Assembly: GCA_016234595.1 (NCBI GenBank)
Contig: JACRBG010000002.1
Span: 355,070-419,069, forward strand
From: Chloroflexota bacterium
GTDB lineage: Bacteria; Chloroflexota; Anaerolineae; Aggregatilineales; J027
Reading direction: 5' to 3'
DNA length: 64,000 bases
Shown here: positions 8,750-18,975 of the stretch, piece by piece
Numbering within the stretch: the first letter of the stretch is position 1
How the letters are laid out: each line of letters opens with the position of its first letter
Position numbers and translations under genes: made by a program
The notes under the pieces: model-generated
What the model was told of the DNA's origin: nothing
Seen by the model: the letters and a program-made list of their open reading frames with translations, nothing else
Database searches by the model: none

Positions 8750-11700
8750 TTACATGCTGCGATAATGCTCTTGCAAACTGCGTGATTTGAGGGATTTGTC
8801 GCGCATGGCCCGAATCCCCTGTACAGCAGCTTGGGCGGCACTAAGGGTTGTCATCAGGGGCACGTTGTAGCGGATGGTTGTACTGCGGATGAGTCCTCCG
8901 TCATCGTGGGCGATAGGGCCAAGTGGCGTGTTAATCACCAAGTCAATCTCCCCAGCCCGAATAAAATCCACCGCATGTGGGCTGCCCTCAGCCACTTTGT
9001 TAATCGCCTTGGCGGGCACACCGCTGCGTTCAAAGAAGTCCGCCGTCCCCTTAGTTGCTAAAATGCGGAACCCCATACGATGCAGGTCACGCGCCAGTTT
9101 TAAGCCCGCACTCTTGTCGAAATCATTCAGGCTCATAAACACCGTGCCTTTGAGGGGCAGACGATCCCCCGCTGCCATCTCGGCTTTGGCGAAGGCGTGA
9201 CCAAAATGCGAAGCGTGGCCCATGACCTCGCCGGTGCTGCGCATTTCTGGCCCAAGGAGGGCATCTACACCCCAGAATTTACGGAAGGGTAGGACGGCCT
9301 CCTTCACAAAAAAGCCGCGTACTGGGGGTTCTTCTATCAACCCGATGTCGACCAATTTTCTGCCGAGGATGATTTGGGTGGCGATTTTGGCGAGGGGCAC
9401 CCCGGTTGCCTTGCTGACATAGGGAGTGGTGCGGCTGGCACGTGGATTGACTTCCAACACATAGACCACATCTTCTTTAATGGCGTATTGGACATTCATC
9501 AGGCCGCGCACGCCCAAAGCTAAACCGAGCCGTTCGGTATATTCACGAATAATCGAGAGGTGGTAGAACGAGATTTTGTAGGGGGGCAACACACAGGCCG
9601 AATCACCACTATGGACACCCGCTTCCTCAATATGCTGCATGATGCCACCAATAACGACCCTGTCGCCATCACAAACGGCATCCACATCAATTTCGTAGGA
9701 ATCTTCGAGGTAGTGGTCAATCAGCATGGCGCGACCAGATGAGGCTTCGAGCGCGGTTTTGACATAGCCTTCTAATTCGGCCTCGCTATAGACAATTGCC
9801 ATTGCTCGTCCGCCCAACACGTAGGAGGGGCGCACCATAACGGGATATTCGACTTTTTCCGCGACATCCCGGGCTTCGTCAAGAGACATCGCTACACCAT
9901 AAGCTGGGCTGGGAATATCCAGTTCACGCAAGAGGGCCGCAAATCGTTCACGGTCTTCGGCAAGGTCAATGGCGTCGGAGGATGTGCCTAAAATAGGAAC
10001 GCCTGCCGCTGTCAAGCGCCCAACCAAATTTAAGGGAGTCTGCCCGCCGAATTGAACAATCACACCTTTGAGGGGCTGTTCACGTTCGATGATATTCAGG
10101 GTGTGTTCCAAGGTCAGCGGTTCAAAATAGAGGCGGTTGGGGATGTCATAATCTGTGCTGACGGTTTCGGGATTGCAGTTAATCATCACGGCTTCATAAC
10201 CTGCTTCACGCAGCGCCATGACGGCATGAACACAGCAGTAATCAAATTCGATGCCTTGCCCAATCCGATTTGGCCCGCCACCCAAGATAATCACTTTCTC
10301 ATTGGCTGAGGGCGGAAATTCGCTTTCAGATTCATAGCTGCTATAGAGATAGGGTGTGTACGATTCAAATTCGGCGGCGCAGGTATCCACCATGTGAAAG
10401 GTGGGCAAAATACCAGCCCCGGCACGTTTTTCACGCACCTTGAGGGCATTTGTGGCGAGCAACCAACCGATATGGGCATCGCCGAAACCCATACGCTTGG
10501 CTTTCCGCAACAATGGGGAAGGCAGGCCTTCTAAGTGATGAAACTGGCTGATTTCATTTTCTAGCCAAACGATTTCAGCCATCTGAGTCAAAAACCAGAC
10601 ATCAATGCCTGTGGCCGCGTTAATTTCGTTAGGGGTGTGACCCACACGGAGCGCTTCCCAAATAGCCCAAATGCGTTCGGCACGCGGAATGGCAAGACTC
10701 TCGATTTTGCCATCCCAAACGGAATGCTGGGGCGTGGGATAGGGTGTCCGTGAAAGCTCTAGGGATTGGAGGCCCTTCAATAATGATTCTTTGAAGGTGC
10801 GCCCCATCGCCATGCCCTCGCCGACGGATTTCATGGGGGGGCCAAGGGTGGGATCAACGCCGGGGAATTTTTCAAAGGCCCAGCGCGGAATTTTAGTGAC
10901 GACATAATCAATGCTGGGTTCAAAGGCGGCGACAGTGGTGCGGGTGATGTCGTTTTGAAGTTCATCCAACCGATAACCGACCGAGAGCAGGGCCGCGATT
11001 TTGGCAATTGGGAAGCCCGTCGCTTTACTGGCTAGGGCGGAGGAACGGCTGACACGTGGGTTCATTTCGATAATCAGCACCCGGCCATCATCAGGATTAA
11101 TGGCAAATTGCACATTCGAGCCACCTGTTTCGACTCCGACAGTCTGCATGACGACCCGTGCCATATCGCGCAGGCGTTGATATTCACGGTCGGTCAGGGT
11201 CATGGCAGGGGCAACAGTGATTGAATCCCCCGTATGGACACCCATCGGGTCAAAGTTTTCGATGGAGCAGATAACGACAAAGTTATTGGCCCGGTCACGC
11301 ATGACCTCTAATTCAAATTCTTTCCAGCCCAGCACGCTTTCTTCGACCAGCACAGTATGCACTGGGCTTTCACGCAGGCCAAAATCAGCTTTTCTGGCAA
11401 AATCTTCGGGATCGTAGGCGATGCTACCACCGCTGCCCCCTAGCGTAAACGAGGGGCGAATCAGAAGAGGGTAGCGGTTAATTTTGGCAGCGACGGCCTG
11501 AGCTTCTTCAAGGGTATGGGCAATGCCGCCCTTGGGCACGGCGAGGCCGACTTGCAGCATGGCCTGTTGAAAAAGCAGGCGATCTTCGGCCAACTTAATC
11601 GCCTCGATATTTGCACCGATTAGCTCAACCCCATATTTTTCAAGGATGCCTTGTTCGGCTAGTGCCAACGCCATATTCAGGGCAGTTTGACCTCCCACTG

Positions 11701-11965
11701 TTGGCAAAATCGCGTCGGGGCGCTCTTGGGCAATAATCAATTCCACAATGTCAGGAGTCAGTGGCTCGACATAAGTGGCGTCGGCGAGTTCGGGATCGGT
11801 CATGATGGTGGCGGGGTTGCTGTTGACCAGCACAACCCGATAGCCCTCTTTTTTGAGGGCACGGACAGCTTGGGTGCCGCTGTAATCAAATTCGGCGGCT
11901 TGCCCAATTACAATGGGGCCAGCGCCAATGACGAGAATCGTTTCAATATCAGTTCGTTTGGGCAT
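8750..11965 (-). CDS. carB: Carbamoyl-phosphate synthase large subunit
   Basis: About 1071 aa, the usual family length. The large subunit uses ammonia delivered from CarA, bicarbonate and two ATP to make carbamoyl phosphate for arginine and pyrimidines. Two homologous ATP-grasp halves are visible, with repeated motifs near the N-terminus ([17 protein letters not shown]) and near residue 560 ([19 protein letters not shown]), and the pair of (F)Vx[13 protein letters not shown] segments. An MGS-like allosteric domain forms the last 150 residues. I set the start at ATG 11965 ([11 protein letters not shown]), 4 bases after the carA stop; the open frame runs further upstream inside carA. carA and carB form one operon. 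Confidence 0.97.
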   Translation of the reverse strand: MPKRTDIETILVIGAGPIVIGQAAEFDYSGTQAVRALKKEGYRVVLVNSNPATIMTDPELADATYVEPLTPDIVELIIAQERPDAILPTVGGQTALNMALALAEQGILEKYGVELIGANIEAIKLAEDRLLFQQAMLQVGLAVPKGGIAHTLEEAQAVAAKINRYPLLIRPSFTLGGSGGSIAYDPEDFARKADFGLRESPVHTVLVEESVLGWKEFELEVMRDRANNFVVICSIENFDPMGVHTGDSITVAPAMTLTDREYQRLRDMARVVMQTVGVETGGSNVQFAINPDDGRVLIIEMNPRVSRSSALASKATGFPIAKIAALLSVGYRLDELQNDITRTTVAAFEPSIDYVVTKIPRWAFEKFPGVDPTLGPPMKSVGEGMAMGRTFKESLLKGLQSLELSRTPYPTPQHSVWDGKIESLAIPRAERIWAIWEALRVGHTPNEINAATGIDVWFLTQMAEIVWLENEISQFHHLEGLPSPLLRKAKRMGFGDAHIGWLLATNALKVREKRAGAGILPTFHMVDTCAAEFESYTPYLYSSYESESEFPPSANEKVIILGGGPNRIGQGIEFDYCCVHAVMALREAGYEAVMINCNPETVSTDYDIPNRLYFEPLTLEHTLNIIEREQPLKGVIVQFGGQTPLNLVGRLTAAGVPILGTSSDAIDLAEDRERFAALLRELDIPSPAYGVAMSLDEARDVAEKVEYPVMVRPSYVLGGRAMAIVYSEAELEGYVKTALEASSGRAMLIDHYLEDSYEIDVDAVCDGDRVVIGGIMQHIEEAGVHSGDSACVLPPYKISFYHLSIIREYTERLGLALGVRGLMNVQYAIKEDVVYVLEVNPRASRTTPYVSKATGVPLAKIATQIILGRKLVDIGLIEEPPVRGFFVKEAVLPFRKFWGVDALLGPEMRSTGEVMGHASHFGHAFAKAEMAAGDRLPLKGTVFMSLNDFDKSAGLKLARDLHRMGFRILATKGTADFFERSGVPAKAINKVAEGSPHAVDFIRAGEIDLVINTPLGPIAHDDGGLIRSTTIRYNVPLMTTLSAAQAAVQGIRAMRDKSLKSRSLQEHYRSM

Positions 11966-11969
11966 GGGC

Positions 11970-13106
11970 CTATTTCTTATGGGTGTGCATGAGTTGGACA
12001 AATTCATCAAACAAGGGGTCGGCGTCGTGGGGGCCGGGGGCCGCTTCGGGATGATATTGAATGCTCAGGGCGGGTAAGGTGGTGTGACGTAGCCCTTCGC
12101 AGCAATCATCATTCAAATTTAAATGGGTCACTTCGACTTCAGCCGGCAAGCTGGCAGGGTCAACCGCGAAATTGTGGTTATGGGCGCTGATTTCGACGCG
12201 GCCTGTTGGGGTGTAACGCACGGGTTGATTGCCACCATGATGCCCAAATTTGAGGCGATAGGTTTTGCCACCGAGGGCCTGCCCTAAGATTTGATGGCCT
12301 AAGCAGATGCCAAAAACGGGTACTTTACCTAAGAGTTGTTGGGTGGCTTCGACGGCATAGGGCAGAGCTGAAGGATCACCGGGGCCATTGCTCAACAAGA
12401 CACCATCGGGTTTTAGAGCCAATGTTTCAGCAGCGGTGGTATTGGCGGGCACGACAGTGACATGACAACCATTGGCAGCAAGGCGGCGTAGGATATTGCG
12501 TTTGAGGCCAAAATCGTAAGCGACCACGTGCAGTTTCTCGTCGGATGAGGCGCTCAAGGATTTAAATTCCCACGTGGTGTCGGTGGCGTCCGCCCAGTGA
12601 TAGGGTTCATCACAACTGACAGCTTGCACCAAATCAATGCCATCTAGCCCTGACCATGCTTGCGCTTGAGCCACGAGGTCGGCGTCGGAAAAGTGGGAAT
12701 CGGTGGAAAGTACGCCTTTTTGGCTGCCGTTATCGCGCAGGCGGCGAGTCAGAGCGCGGGTATCAATCTCGCTGATGCCGATGACGCCTTGTTCTGCCAA
12801 CCAATCATCTAATGTTTTGGTGGCGCGCCAATTGGAAATGACCGGGCTGAGTTCGCGGATGATAAAGCCATGCAAAAAAATGCGTTGCGACTCATCATCC
12901 TCCAAATTAATGCCCGTGTTGCCAATTTGAGTGGCGGTCATGACCACCATTTGTCCAGCATAGCTGGGGTCGGTCAAAATTTCTTGATACCCAGTGAGAC
13001 TGGTGTTAAAAACGACCTCGCCAACCTGTGTGCCTTCGGCCCCAAAGCCGATGCCTGTCAAAATACTGCCATCTTCAAGAGCTAATCGTGCGGTTCGTTC
13101 TGCCAT
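11970..13106 (-). CDS. carA: Carbamoyl-phosphate synthase small subunit (glutaminase)
   Basis: A 378-aa class I glutamine amidotransferase subunit that hydrolyses glutamine and channels ammonia to CarB. The N-terminal CPSase small-chain domain (about 5-135) has [20 protein letters not shown]. The amidotransferase domain holds nucleophile Cys268 (GICLGHQ) with His352 and Glu354 ([10 protein letters not shown]). It begins at ATG 13106, downstream of an agggggaa ribosome site. No arginine box or uracil-dependent leader was recognised in the 81 bases upstream, so the regulation is not clear from this sequence. Confidence 0.97.
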   Translation of the reverse strand: MAERTARLALEDGSILTGIGFGAEGTQVGEVVFNTSLTGYQEILTDPSYAGQMVVMTATQIGNTGINLEDDESQRIFLHGFIIRELSPVISNWRATKTLDDWLAEQGVIGISEIDTRALTRRLRDNGSQKGVLSTDSHFSDADLVAQAQAWSGLDGIDLVQAVSCDEPYHWADATDTTWEFKSLSASSDEKLHVVAYDFGLKRNILRRLAANGCHVTVVPANTTAAETLALKPDGVLLSNGPGDPSALPYAVEATQQLLGKVPVFGICLGHQILGQALGGKTYRLKFGHHGGNQPVRYTPTGRVEISAHNHNFAVDPASLPAEVEVTHLNLNDDCCEGLRHTTLPALSIQYHPEAAPGPHDADPLFDEFVQLMHTHKK

Positions 13107-13187
13107 GCCTTTTCATTTCCCCCTGTAAAATATCGGCAGGTGATGATAACGACCCGCACGGCAAATGACCAGCAGATTTGGGAATAA

Positions 13188-13706
13188 TTACCATCTATCC
13201 CAGTGGATGACTTCTTGCAGGGGGCGGCGACCGCCTTTTTTGGCTGGGGTTGTAGGTTGTTCGGCGGGATAACCAAAGGAAATCACAATATTAACGGTTT
13301 TGTCGGTGGGGTAGCCCAAAATCTGACGGGCCTCATCCGGTTTATAGACTGTGCCAAGACATGAGCCAACCCCGATTTCCAACGCGGCTAATTGCATGTA
13401 AGAGGCCGCTTGACCTGCATCAAACATATGCTTCCATTCAACATCCTGACCGGGTTGAGGGGCAGGAACGACAATCGCTACACACATTGCCGCGCCTGCG
13501 ACATGGCCTGTCCATTGGCCCAATTCCGACACCTTTTGGAGTTGGTCATGGTCACGAATGGCAATAAAATCCCATGGTTGGGTATTTTTACTGCTTTGCG
13601 AACGACGACCAGCATCCAAAATGCGGGTCACAGCCTCTTCGGGTAGAGGTTCATTTTTGAATACCCGCACCGCTCGTTTTTTGCGAATGGCTTCCCAGAC
13701 TTCCAT
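13188..13706 (-). CDS. Nitroreductase-family flavoprotein
   Basis: A 172-aa FMN-dependent oxidoreductase-like protein. The typical N-terminus has KKRAVRVFKNEPLP (the family's SxRxF region). SQSSKNTQPWDFIAI matches the conserved S..N.QPW.F FMN-binding segment, and the C-terminal part carries GVGSCLGTV and LGYPTDKTVNIVISFGYPAEQP. Such proteins reduce nitro compounds, quinones or related electron acceptors with NAD(P)H. The start is ATG 13706, where AAGGAG sits about 5 bases upstream; the open frame extends 51 bases further but has no support. It lies upstream of carAB on the same strand, about 80 bases away, and may be transcribed with it. Confidence 0.85.
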   Translation of the reverse strand: MEVWEAIRKKRAVRVFKNEPLPEEAVTRILDAGRRSQSSKNTQPWDFIAIRDHDQLQKVSELGQWTGHVAGAAMCVAIVVPAPQPGQDVEWKHMFDAGQAASYMQLAALEIGVGSCLGTVYKPDEARQILGYPTDKTVNIVISFGYPAEQPTTPAKKGGRRPLQEVIHWDRW

Positions 13707-13749
13707 CGCGGTCTCCTTTAAATGCAATTCATTGGTATAAAAAAGAAGT

Positions 13750-13842
13750 AGTGGCAAGATTTTACCTTACTGCCACTTGATTGGATGTCACGATCAGACT
13801 ATTGATGTGAAATCGGACGACGACTAGGTAGGTTAAAACCTA
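13750..13842. other. Two short inverted repeats between divergent genes
   Basis: One repeat pairs agtggca 13750-13756 with tgccact 13771-13777. The other is taggtt/aaccta at 13829-13842, with a 2-base centre, 20 bases upstream of the -35 of the ychF promoter. Both lie between the leftward nitroreductase gene and the rightward ychF gene and could be regulator sites or leader structures. Confidence 0.3.
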
Positions 13843-13861
13843 ATCGTTCGCGTGGCTACAA

Positions 13862-13890
13862 TTGACGGAAAAGGGTTCTCCCATTATAGT
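13862..13890 (+). promoter_or_regulatory. Promoter for ychF
   Basis: TTGACG (13862-13867) and TATAGT (13885-13890) are separated by exactly 17 bases. They sit 46 bases before the ychF ATG, which is preceded by AGGAAGGG. Both boxes match 5 of 6 consensus positions. Confidence 0.75.
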
Positions 13891-13936
13891 TGCGGCGCTT
13901 CGGCATGACAGAATTTTTTAGGAAGGGCAACGCTTC

Positions 13937-15016
13937 ATGAAACTCGGCATTATCGGCCTGCCAAATAGTGGCAAAACAACCGTATTTAATGCGCTAACCG
14001 GCAGTAATTTGGAAACCAGCGCCGTATCCAGCGGCAAATTAGAAGTCCATACGGCAGTGGTGAATGTGCCGGATGCACGGGTAGATCAACTGAGCAGCAT
14101 GTTTAACCCCAAAAAGACGACTTATGCCACCGTCGTTTATAACGATGTGGCGGGAGTGGACAAAGGGATTGGTAATGAGGGCATGTCAGGGCAGTTGCGG
14201 AATGCGCTGTCTAACTTGGACGGCCTAATTCACGTCATCCGCGTTTTTGAAGACAACACCGTGCCACACCCCTATGAAACGGTTGACCCAGCTCGTGACT
14301 TGGAAATTGTGGACGCCGAATTTTTGCTGTCTGACCTGATTACGGTGGAACGCCGACTGGAACGCCTGAATGAGGATTTGAAAAAAGGTAAGGTAGGCGA
14401 TAAACGGGCCATTACAGAAGAAATTGAGCTACTGACCCGTTTGAAACAACATTTGGAAACCGAAAAACCCCTGCGTGATTTAGACTTAACGGAACATGAA
14501 ATGAAGCCGCTACGGGGTTATGGGTTACTATCGCTCAAGCCAGTGGTGATTGTGTTGAACTTTGGTGAGAAATCACGTAATCCTGCCGAGCTGATTACCT
14601 ATCCTCACAAAAACAGTGTGCTGTTGGGGTTGCAGGGCAAAATTGAGGCTGAAATTGCCCAACTGCCTGCCGATGATCGAGCGATGTTTATGGAAGAATA
14701 TGGCATCAGCGAATCGGGTGCGGCACGAGCGGTTCAAGCGTCATATGAACTGATGAAAATTATGACGTTTTTCACGGTTGGGCCAGATGAGGTGCGGGCA
14801 TGGAGTGTGGATAAGGATGCAACCGCCCCTGAAGCCGCCGGAGCGATTCACAGCGATTTGCAACGCGGGTTTATTCGGGCCGAAGTGTTTACCTATGACG
14901 ATTTTGTGACATTGGGTGGGGTAAACGAAATTAAGGCTAAAGGTAAATTTCGCTTGGAAGGTAAAGAGTATATCGTCCAAGATGGTGATATTCTAAACAT
15001 CCGCTTTAATGTCTAA
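13937..15016 (+). CDS. ychF: Redox-regulated ATPase YchF/OLA1 family
   Basis: A 359-aa Obg-like P-loop protein of typical length. The G1 loop is GLPNSGKTT at the N-terminus and the G3 region is YNDVAG. At the position of the usual NKxD guanine-specificity motif it has N-x-x-E (LNFGEK), the family feature that shifts preference from GTP to ATP. A C-terminal TGS-like domain (about 275-358) includes FFTVGPDEVRAW and EYIVQDGDILNIRF. YchF binds the ribosome and takes part in translation quality and oxidative-stress responses. It has its own promoter and a strong AGGAAGGG ribosome site. Confidence 0.95.
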   Translation: MKLGIIGLPNSGKTTVFNALTGSNLETSAVSSGKLEVHTAVVNVPDARVDQLSSMFNPKKTTYATVVYNDVAGVDKGIGNEGMSGQLRNALSNLDGLIHVIRVFEDNTVPHPYETVDPARDLEIVDAEFLLSDLITVERRLERLNEDLKKGKVGDKRAITEEIELLTRLKQHLETEKPLRDLDLTEHEMKPLRGYGLLSLKPVVIVLNFGEKSRNPAELITYPHKNSVLLGLQGKIEAEIAQLPADDRAMFMEEYGISESGAARAVQASYELMKIMTFFTVGPDEVRAWSVDKDATAPEAAGAIHSDLQRGFIRAEVFTYDDFVTLGGVNEIKAKGKFRLEGKEYIVQDGDILNIRFNV

Positions 15017-15084
15017 ACGTTGGCGGGCCTGCCAGTCTGCGTTATGATTGCGCTGTTTATCCGTTGCATCGGAGTCCTAAAATC

Positions 15085-15387
15085 ATGTCTCAATATATGC
15101 GAAAAGTTGACTCCTCCCCGCGCATTAGTCGCTTCATCATGCGCCTCTCTTCGGCATTATCTACACGACGCGGATGGCCTTTGCTGGCAGGCACTGTTTT
15201 GATTGTCATTAGTTTTTTGTGTTTTGGTGTGGTTATTTTTGGTTTGGTGATGAGTGATAGTGCCACCCCAATTTGGCTTTGGATGTGTTTGCCTTTAACG
15301 CTCTTACACTTGGCGATTTTTGCCGGATTTACGGGCGCAATGCTGGCGATTCCTTTAGGCGAAGGGTATCAAGATACCCACAAATAG
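15085..15387 (+). CDS. Small two-helix membrane protein
   Basis: A 100-aa protein from ATG 15085, chosen because GGAG lies 10 bases upstream; an in-frame TTG lies at 15064. After a basic N-terminal stretch of about 35 residues it has two hydrophobic helices (about 35-58 and 65-88) joined by a short turn, and a polar tail. I do not recognise the family. It ends one base before the DUF692-like gene start, so the two are likely one transcript. A membrane partner for the next protein is conceivable but unproven. Confidence 0.6.
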   Translation: MSQYMRKVDSSPRISRFIMRLSSALSTRRGWPLLAGTVLIVISFLCFGVVIFGLVMSDSATPIWLWMCLPLTLLHLAIFAGFTGAMLAIPLGEGYQDTHK

Positions 15388-15388
15388 G

Positions 15389-16162
15389 ATGGCACTGGCC
15401 GCCGATGGGTCTGATGTTCTTCTGGAATTGATGGCGGCGGGTCAGGTACAGGTTGATTTTTTAAAGGTTGGCCCATGGATTGGGCTTGACCGGATGTTTG
15501 ATCGAGCCAGCCAATATCCGATTTTGCTACACCTGCATACTCCACTTATTGGCCGTTCAATTCAAGCTGAACTCTCCTCGATACAGCGATTGATGGATCA
15601 AACCCATCCCCCATTTGTGTCTTTTCATTTGGATGTACCTGCTAATCGGATTTTTCGATTTTGGAAAAAAGCAGGTATTCCACTCCCTATCTTTCGCCCT
15701 AAACAAGCTGCTCGTCAGGCAATTGAAAATATTCGTATTTTGCAGACAGCCCTTCTCCTTCCGGTCGCAGTGGAAAATCAAGCCTATCATCGGCGCACGG
15801 GGCATAATTATCTGGTTGATCCCGTTTTTATTGGTGAGGTCATTCATGAGGCAGGTTGCCATCTGCTTTTGGATTTGGGCCATGCGCGGGTGGCGGCGGC
15901 GATGCGTGGGGAGGCGGTAAAGGAGTATGTTAAGCAATTGCCATTAAATGAGGTGATTGAACTGCATGTGAGCGGGCCGGGGATATATCGAGGGCAACTG
16001 CGTGATTTGCACCACCCTCTAGCTGAGGCCGATTATGAACTGCTGCGTTTTACAGTGGAGCACTGCCCCAATCTACAGGTTGTCACCTTGGAATATTATG
16101 GGCCAGCAAAGTTGTTACAAGAGCAGTTGGAGCGCTTACGCGAAATTGTAACTAGGGGATAG
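15389..16162 (+). CDS. DUF692/MNIO-like TIM-barrel protein (divergent)
   Basis: A 257-aa protein whose motif order follows the DUF692 (MNIO, multinuclear non-heme iron oxidative enzyme) family. LLHLHTPLIG carries His48/His50, SFHLD His80, PVAVEN Glu129, LLLDLGHAR Asp162/His165, ELHVSGP His193, RDLHHP Asp206/His208-209, and TLEYYGP Glu235. Known members use two or three iron ions to oxidise and rearrange cysteine or asparagine-type residues of peptides. The typical family sequence at Asp162 is LDxNN; here it is LDLGH. The protein is shorter than usual (about 280-300 aa). No short precursor peptide or classical DUF2063 partner is visible. Its neighbours are a small membrane protein and a DUF3601-like protein. 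Confidence 0.6.
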   Translation: MALAADGSDVLLELMAAGQVQVDFLKVGPWIGLDRMFDRASQYPILLHLHTPLIGRSIQAELSSIQRLMDQTHPPFVSFHLDVPANRIFRFWKKAGIPLPIFRPKQAARQAIENIRILQTALLLPVAVENQAYHRRTGHNYLVDPVFIGEVIHEAGCHLLLDLGHARVAAAMRGEAVKEYVKQLPLNEVIELHVSGPGIYRGQLRDLHHPLAEADYELLRFTVEHCPNLQVVTLEYYGPAKLLQEQLERLREIVTRG

Positions 16163-16221
16163 TTTGCTTGGTGGCAATCATATCTGGGTTTTGCGGCAGC
16201 AACAATCAACGAGGAAGGCTT

Positions 16222-16800
16222 ATGGCGGGTTGGAATCGGTTCCGAAAAAAGGAGATCAAGTGGGATTTAGTGTCGGCCACGGAACTCGTGCTAAACATAC
16301 TCAAACAAAGCGAGCCAGCCAAGACGCTATTTCCTTTGAAGGCTAGTGTCAGTCAATCTTTGCACAAAGGTTTTGTCGGTGTTCACGACCGTTGGATTAT
16401 CACGGTGGTGGAGATTGAACCGGGGGTTATCCGATTGACGATGAATGACATCGCAGAACGCCGCGATCAACAATTAACGTTAGAAGCACGCTCTGAAACA
16501 GAGTTATGTGCCAATATCGAAACATGGCGTTCTCAAGTGAACTGGTGGTGTGGGCGATTATCCGTATATCGGCTTCAACCCCAAAAAACTTACCGCGTCA
16601 TTCAAACTTTTACCGATTATTATGGGAGCGTTTTTGAGGCGGGACGAGAACTGACCTTTGCGGGTCGGAATTTCCTGCCATATGATGGCGGCCATACCCT
16701 TTCATTTCAGCCAGCATCTATCTATTTACAAGAGGATGCCCAGAGTGACATCCTGTCGAATTTTGACCTCTATTTTGAGGAAGTGCCTGCCGAGAGATAA
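16222..16800 (+). CDS. DUF3601-like protein
   Basis: About 192 aa from ATG 16222, preceded by GAGGAAGG; an open frame also allows TTG 16168 or GTG 16171. The C-terminal half has a pattern I associate with DUF3601: TYRVIQTFTDYYGSVFEAG, then FLPYDGGHTLSF and a later acidic strand. The N-terminal half is unrecognised. There is no signal peptide or membrane helix. It lies about 60 bases after the DUF692-like gene on the same strand, so the pair may act together, but a function cannot be stated. Family assignment is from memory of the pattern. Confidence 0.5.
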   Translation: MAGWNRFRKKEIKWDLVSATELVLNILKQSEPAKTLFPLKASVSQSLHKGFVGVHDRWIITVVEIEPGVIRLTMNDIAERRDQQLTLEARSETELCANIETWRSQVNWWCGRLSVYRLQPQKTYRVIQTFTDYYGSVFEAGRELTFAGRNFLPYDGGHTLSFQPASIYLQEDAQSDILSNFDLYFEEVPAER

Positions 16801-16833
16801 AAAGCCCAAAAAGTTATTGGTATTGATTACCTT

Positions 16834-18054
16834 TTACTCTGCTGTGCCCATCACATTTAATTCATAACGAATCGCTGGGCCACCCACGTCGTACATCACG
16901 ACTTCATAAGTGCCTGCCTCACCGGGGAGAAGCTGATCTTTATCAATAAAAACCGTCTCGGTAGCCACGACATTATTTTTATCGTCAAAGATACTGACAA
17001 CGACCTTAATCAGTTTCACTAGACGTGTCCCATTGTTGGCAAGTTGACCGCTGACTACCAAAAAGCCACTTTCATTATAAAACGGGTCATTGCTCTGCAC
17101 AGTGAAGTTGCTTTTGCCGTAGAAATTGCGAAGGGATGTATCTTCGGCGGAACGGGCAGCCGCTTGAAGCTCATAGCGTACTACTGTGGAGGGACGGCCA
17201 CCATCAAAACGCAGGCGGAAGGGCGCACCTTCACCGGGGGCAAGTATATCGGTGGTTAAAATAGTAGATTTCTCGCTTAACTTATTGCTGCGCGAATCGA
17301 ATAAATATCCTGTCAAGCGCACGGCTTCGACGGCGTAATCGGCATTATTGACCACCCGCCCTGTGATGTTAAAGCCACCGTCACTGTCTGACCATGCGGT
17401 GTAGCTATCGAACCCAATTACCCCTGTAAAGGATGTGACACCTGTTACCTCGCCAATTTGCAGGGCTACCTCACTATTGATGCGATAGGTATTGACGACG
17501 GCGGCCAGTGTATTCATTAACGTTTCGTCGGCGCTGGTGACATCGGTTTCAAGAGCGGAAAAATAGCTGCCATTGCCCTGTAAAAAAACATTCATGGCGC
17601 GGGGGCCAATGGTAGGATAGTCGCGTACCCCGACCAAACGGCGGCTGCCATCGGATTGATCAATGGGGTCTTCAATCAACTGCCACCCATAATTGGCGAC
17701 ATCTTCAGGTGGTTGATAGGCAGCAGCGGCATTTAAAAACCCCTCGCGGGTCATGGGTGTGCCCGTGTTCACTACGTAGACTGTCAACCGGACAACGCTT
17801 TCGGTGCCTTCCAGATCAGAAAATTGAACCCGCACGCCGTTAGGATCGGGTAAATTATCGGCCACCCAGTTTGGCGGGATGCGAATACTAAATACACCAC
17901 TTTCATGGCGATAGGTATAGAAGCCTGCATCGGGGGCGGCAGAAGTTGCCACAACCACCAATGGCGCATTGTTGTTGGTGTTGTTTTGACACGCCGATAA
18001 GATCAAAACCGGAAGAATGAAAAGTAGAACCAAGATTTTAGAGCGAATTTTCAC
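16834..18054 (-). CDS. Lipoprotein with FxLYD-type repeats
   Basis: A 406-aa exported lipoprotein. The signal peptide MKIRSKILVLLFILPVLI ends in lipobox LSAC (Cys about 21), followed by an Asn-rich linker. Residues 45-195 form a domain with FYTYRHESGVFSIRIPPNW, typical of secreted proteins of the PsbP/DUF1795-like kind. Two similar C-terminal domains (about 215-300 and 325-400) have the FxLYD pattern, with V/I-x-G-x-V/L-x-N-N and GYLFDS or VSIFDD segments, seen in surface lipoproteins. It is convergent with the DUF3601-like gene and divergent from fabG. The role is unknown, probably on the outer face of the membrane. Confidence 0.75.
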   Translation of the reverse strand: MKIRSKILVLLFILPVLILSACQNNTNNNAPLVVVATSAAPDAGFYTYRHESGVFSIRIPPNWVADNLPDPNGVRVQFSDLEGTESVVRLTVYVVNTGTPMTREGFLNAAAAYQPPEDVANYGWQLIEDPIDQSDGSRRLVGVRDYPTIGPRAMNVFLQGNGSYFSALETDVTSADETLMNTLAAVVNTYRINSEVALQIGEVTGVTSFTGVIGFDSYTAWSDSDGGFNITGRVVNNADYAVEAVRLTGYLFDSRSNKLSEKSTILTTDILAPGEGAPFRLRFDGGRPSTVVRYELQAAARSAEDTSLRNFYGKSNFTVQSNDPFYNESGFLVVSGQLANNGTRLVKLIKVVVSIFDDKNNVVATETVFIDKDQLLPGEAGTYEVVMYDVGGPAIRYELNVMGTAE

Positions 18055-18087
18055 ACCGAATCCCTTTTTGACTAGCGCAGGTTTATC

Positions 18088-18115
18088 TTGACACCCTGCC
18101 CCCGTCCGATATTAT
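18088..18115 (+). promoter_or_regulatory. Promoter for the fabG operon
   Basis: A perfect TTGACA (18088-18093) and TATTAT (18110-18115) are separated by 16 bases. They sit 45 bases before the fabG ATG, which has CAGGAG upstream. The site should drive fabG and probably the asp23-like/nusB/tatC genes behind it. Confidence 0.8.
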
Positions 18116-18160
18116 CTATCAAGCACTTAAATCACACCACCTCTCAGGAGTATTTTTGAT

Positions 18161-18910
18161 ATGGGACAGCTAGACGGAAAAGTTGCCATTGTGACCGGAG
18201 CAAGTCGGGGCATTGGGCGCGGCATTGCGCTGGAACTCGCTAAACGTGGCGCAACTATTGTGGTAAATTATAACCAAAACGCCGATGCCGCGAATGAAGT
18301 GGTTCAGACAATTGAAGCAGGTGGCGGCAAAGGTTTGGCAGTCAAAGCCAATGTTGCAGTGATGGAAGATGCGACTCAGTTGGTCAAAGCAGCGGTTGAT
18401 GCTTTTGGAAAAGTGGATATTTTGGTCAATAACGCTGGGACAACCCGCGATAATCTCATTATGCGGATGAAAGAAGAAGATTGGGACGAGGTTTTGGATA
18501 CCAACCTGAAAAGCGCATGGAATCTGTGCAAATTGGTTTCCCGACCCATGATGAAAGCACGCTATGGTCGTATTATTAATATAACAAGTGTTAGTGGCAT
18601 TGCGGGGCAAGCTGGACAAACCAATTACAGCGCTAGTAAAGCGGGGTTGATTGGCCTCACCAAAGCCCTCGCTCGTGAAATTGCTGACCGGAATATCACC
18701 GTCAATGCTGTTGCGCCCGGTTTTGTGCTAACTGACTTGACCGCTGGCTTACCCAAAGAATTGACTGATCAACTCAATAATGCAATTCCACTGAAACGTT
18801 GGGGAGCGATTGAAGAAGTGGCCTATGCGGTAGCGTTTTTGGCCTCCGACGAAGCGGCCTATATCACCGGACAGGTACTTTCAGTAGACGGTGGTCTGGT
18901 CATGGGATAG
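18161..18910 (+). CDS. fabG: 3-oxoacyl-[acyl-carrier-protein] reductase
   Basis: A 249-aa classical short-chain dehydrogenase. It reduces 3-oxoacyl-ACP with NADPH in fatty acid elongation. The cofactor loop is TGASRGIG (12-19), the NNAG motif is at 90-93, and the active-site residues are Asn115, Ser143 or 145, Tyr156 and Lys160 (YSASK). The C-terminus ITGQVLSVDGGLVMG is the FabG signature. The assignment to FabG rather than another short-chain dehydrogenase rests on overall likeness. No other fatty-acid genes are adjacent; it is followed by the asp23-like gene. Confidence 0.87.
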   Translation: MGQLDGKVAIVTGASRGIGRGIALELAKRGATIVVNYNQNADAANEVVQTIEAGGGKGLAVKANVAVMEDATQLVKAAVDAFGKVDILVNNAGTTRDNLIMRMKEEDWDEVLDTNLKSAWNLCKLVSRPMMKARYGRIINITSVSGIAGQAGQTNYSASKAGLIGLTKALAREIADRNITVNAVAPGFVLTDLTAGLPKELTDQLNNAIPLKRWGAIEEVAYAVAFLASDEAAYITGQVLSVDGGLVMG

Positions 18911-18975
18911 ACTTTAGTTGTACAATTTGGGACAATGGATGTTTAACGCATAAATAGAATGGCTCGTAGTAGAAC

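Noticed and set aside
11966..12010. 15-residue extension at the CarB N-terminus
   Set aside because: It lies within the carA coding end, and the family begins at [11 protein letters not shown]. The start is placed at 11965.
13082..13276. Small frame between carA and the nitroreductase gene
   Set aside because: It overlaps both genes, lacks a ribosome site and has no recognised domain.
13750..13777. Hairpin read as a terminator
   Set aside because: It has a short 7-bp stem with no T-run, and it is upstream of both neighbouring genes. It is kept only as an inverted repeat.
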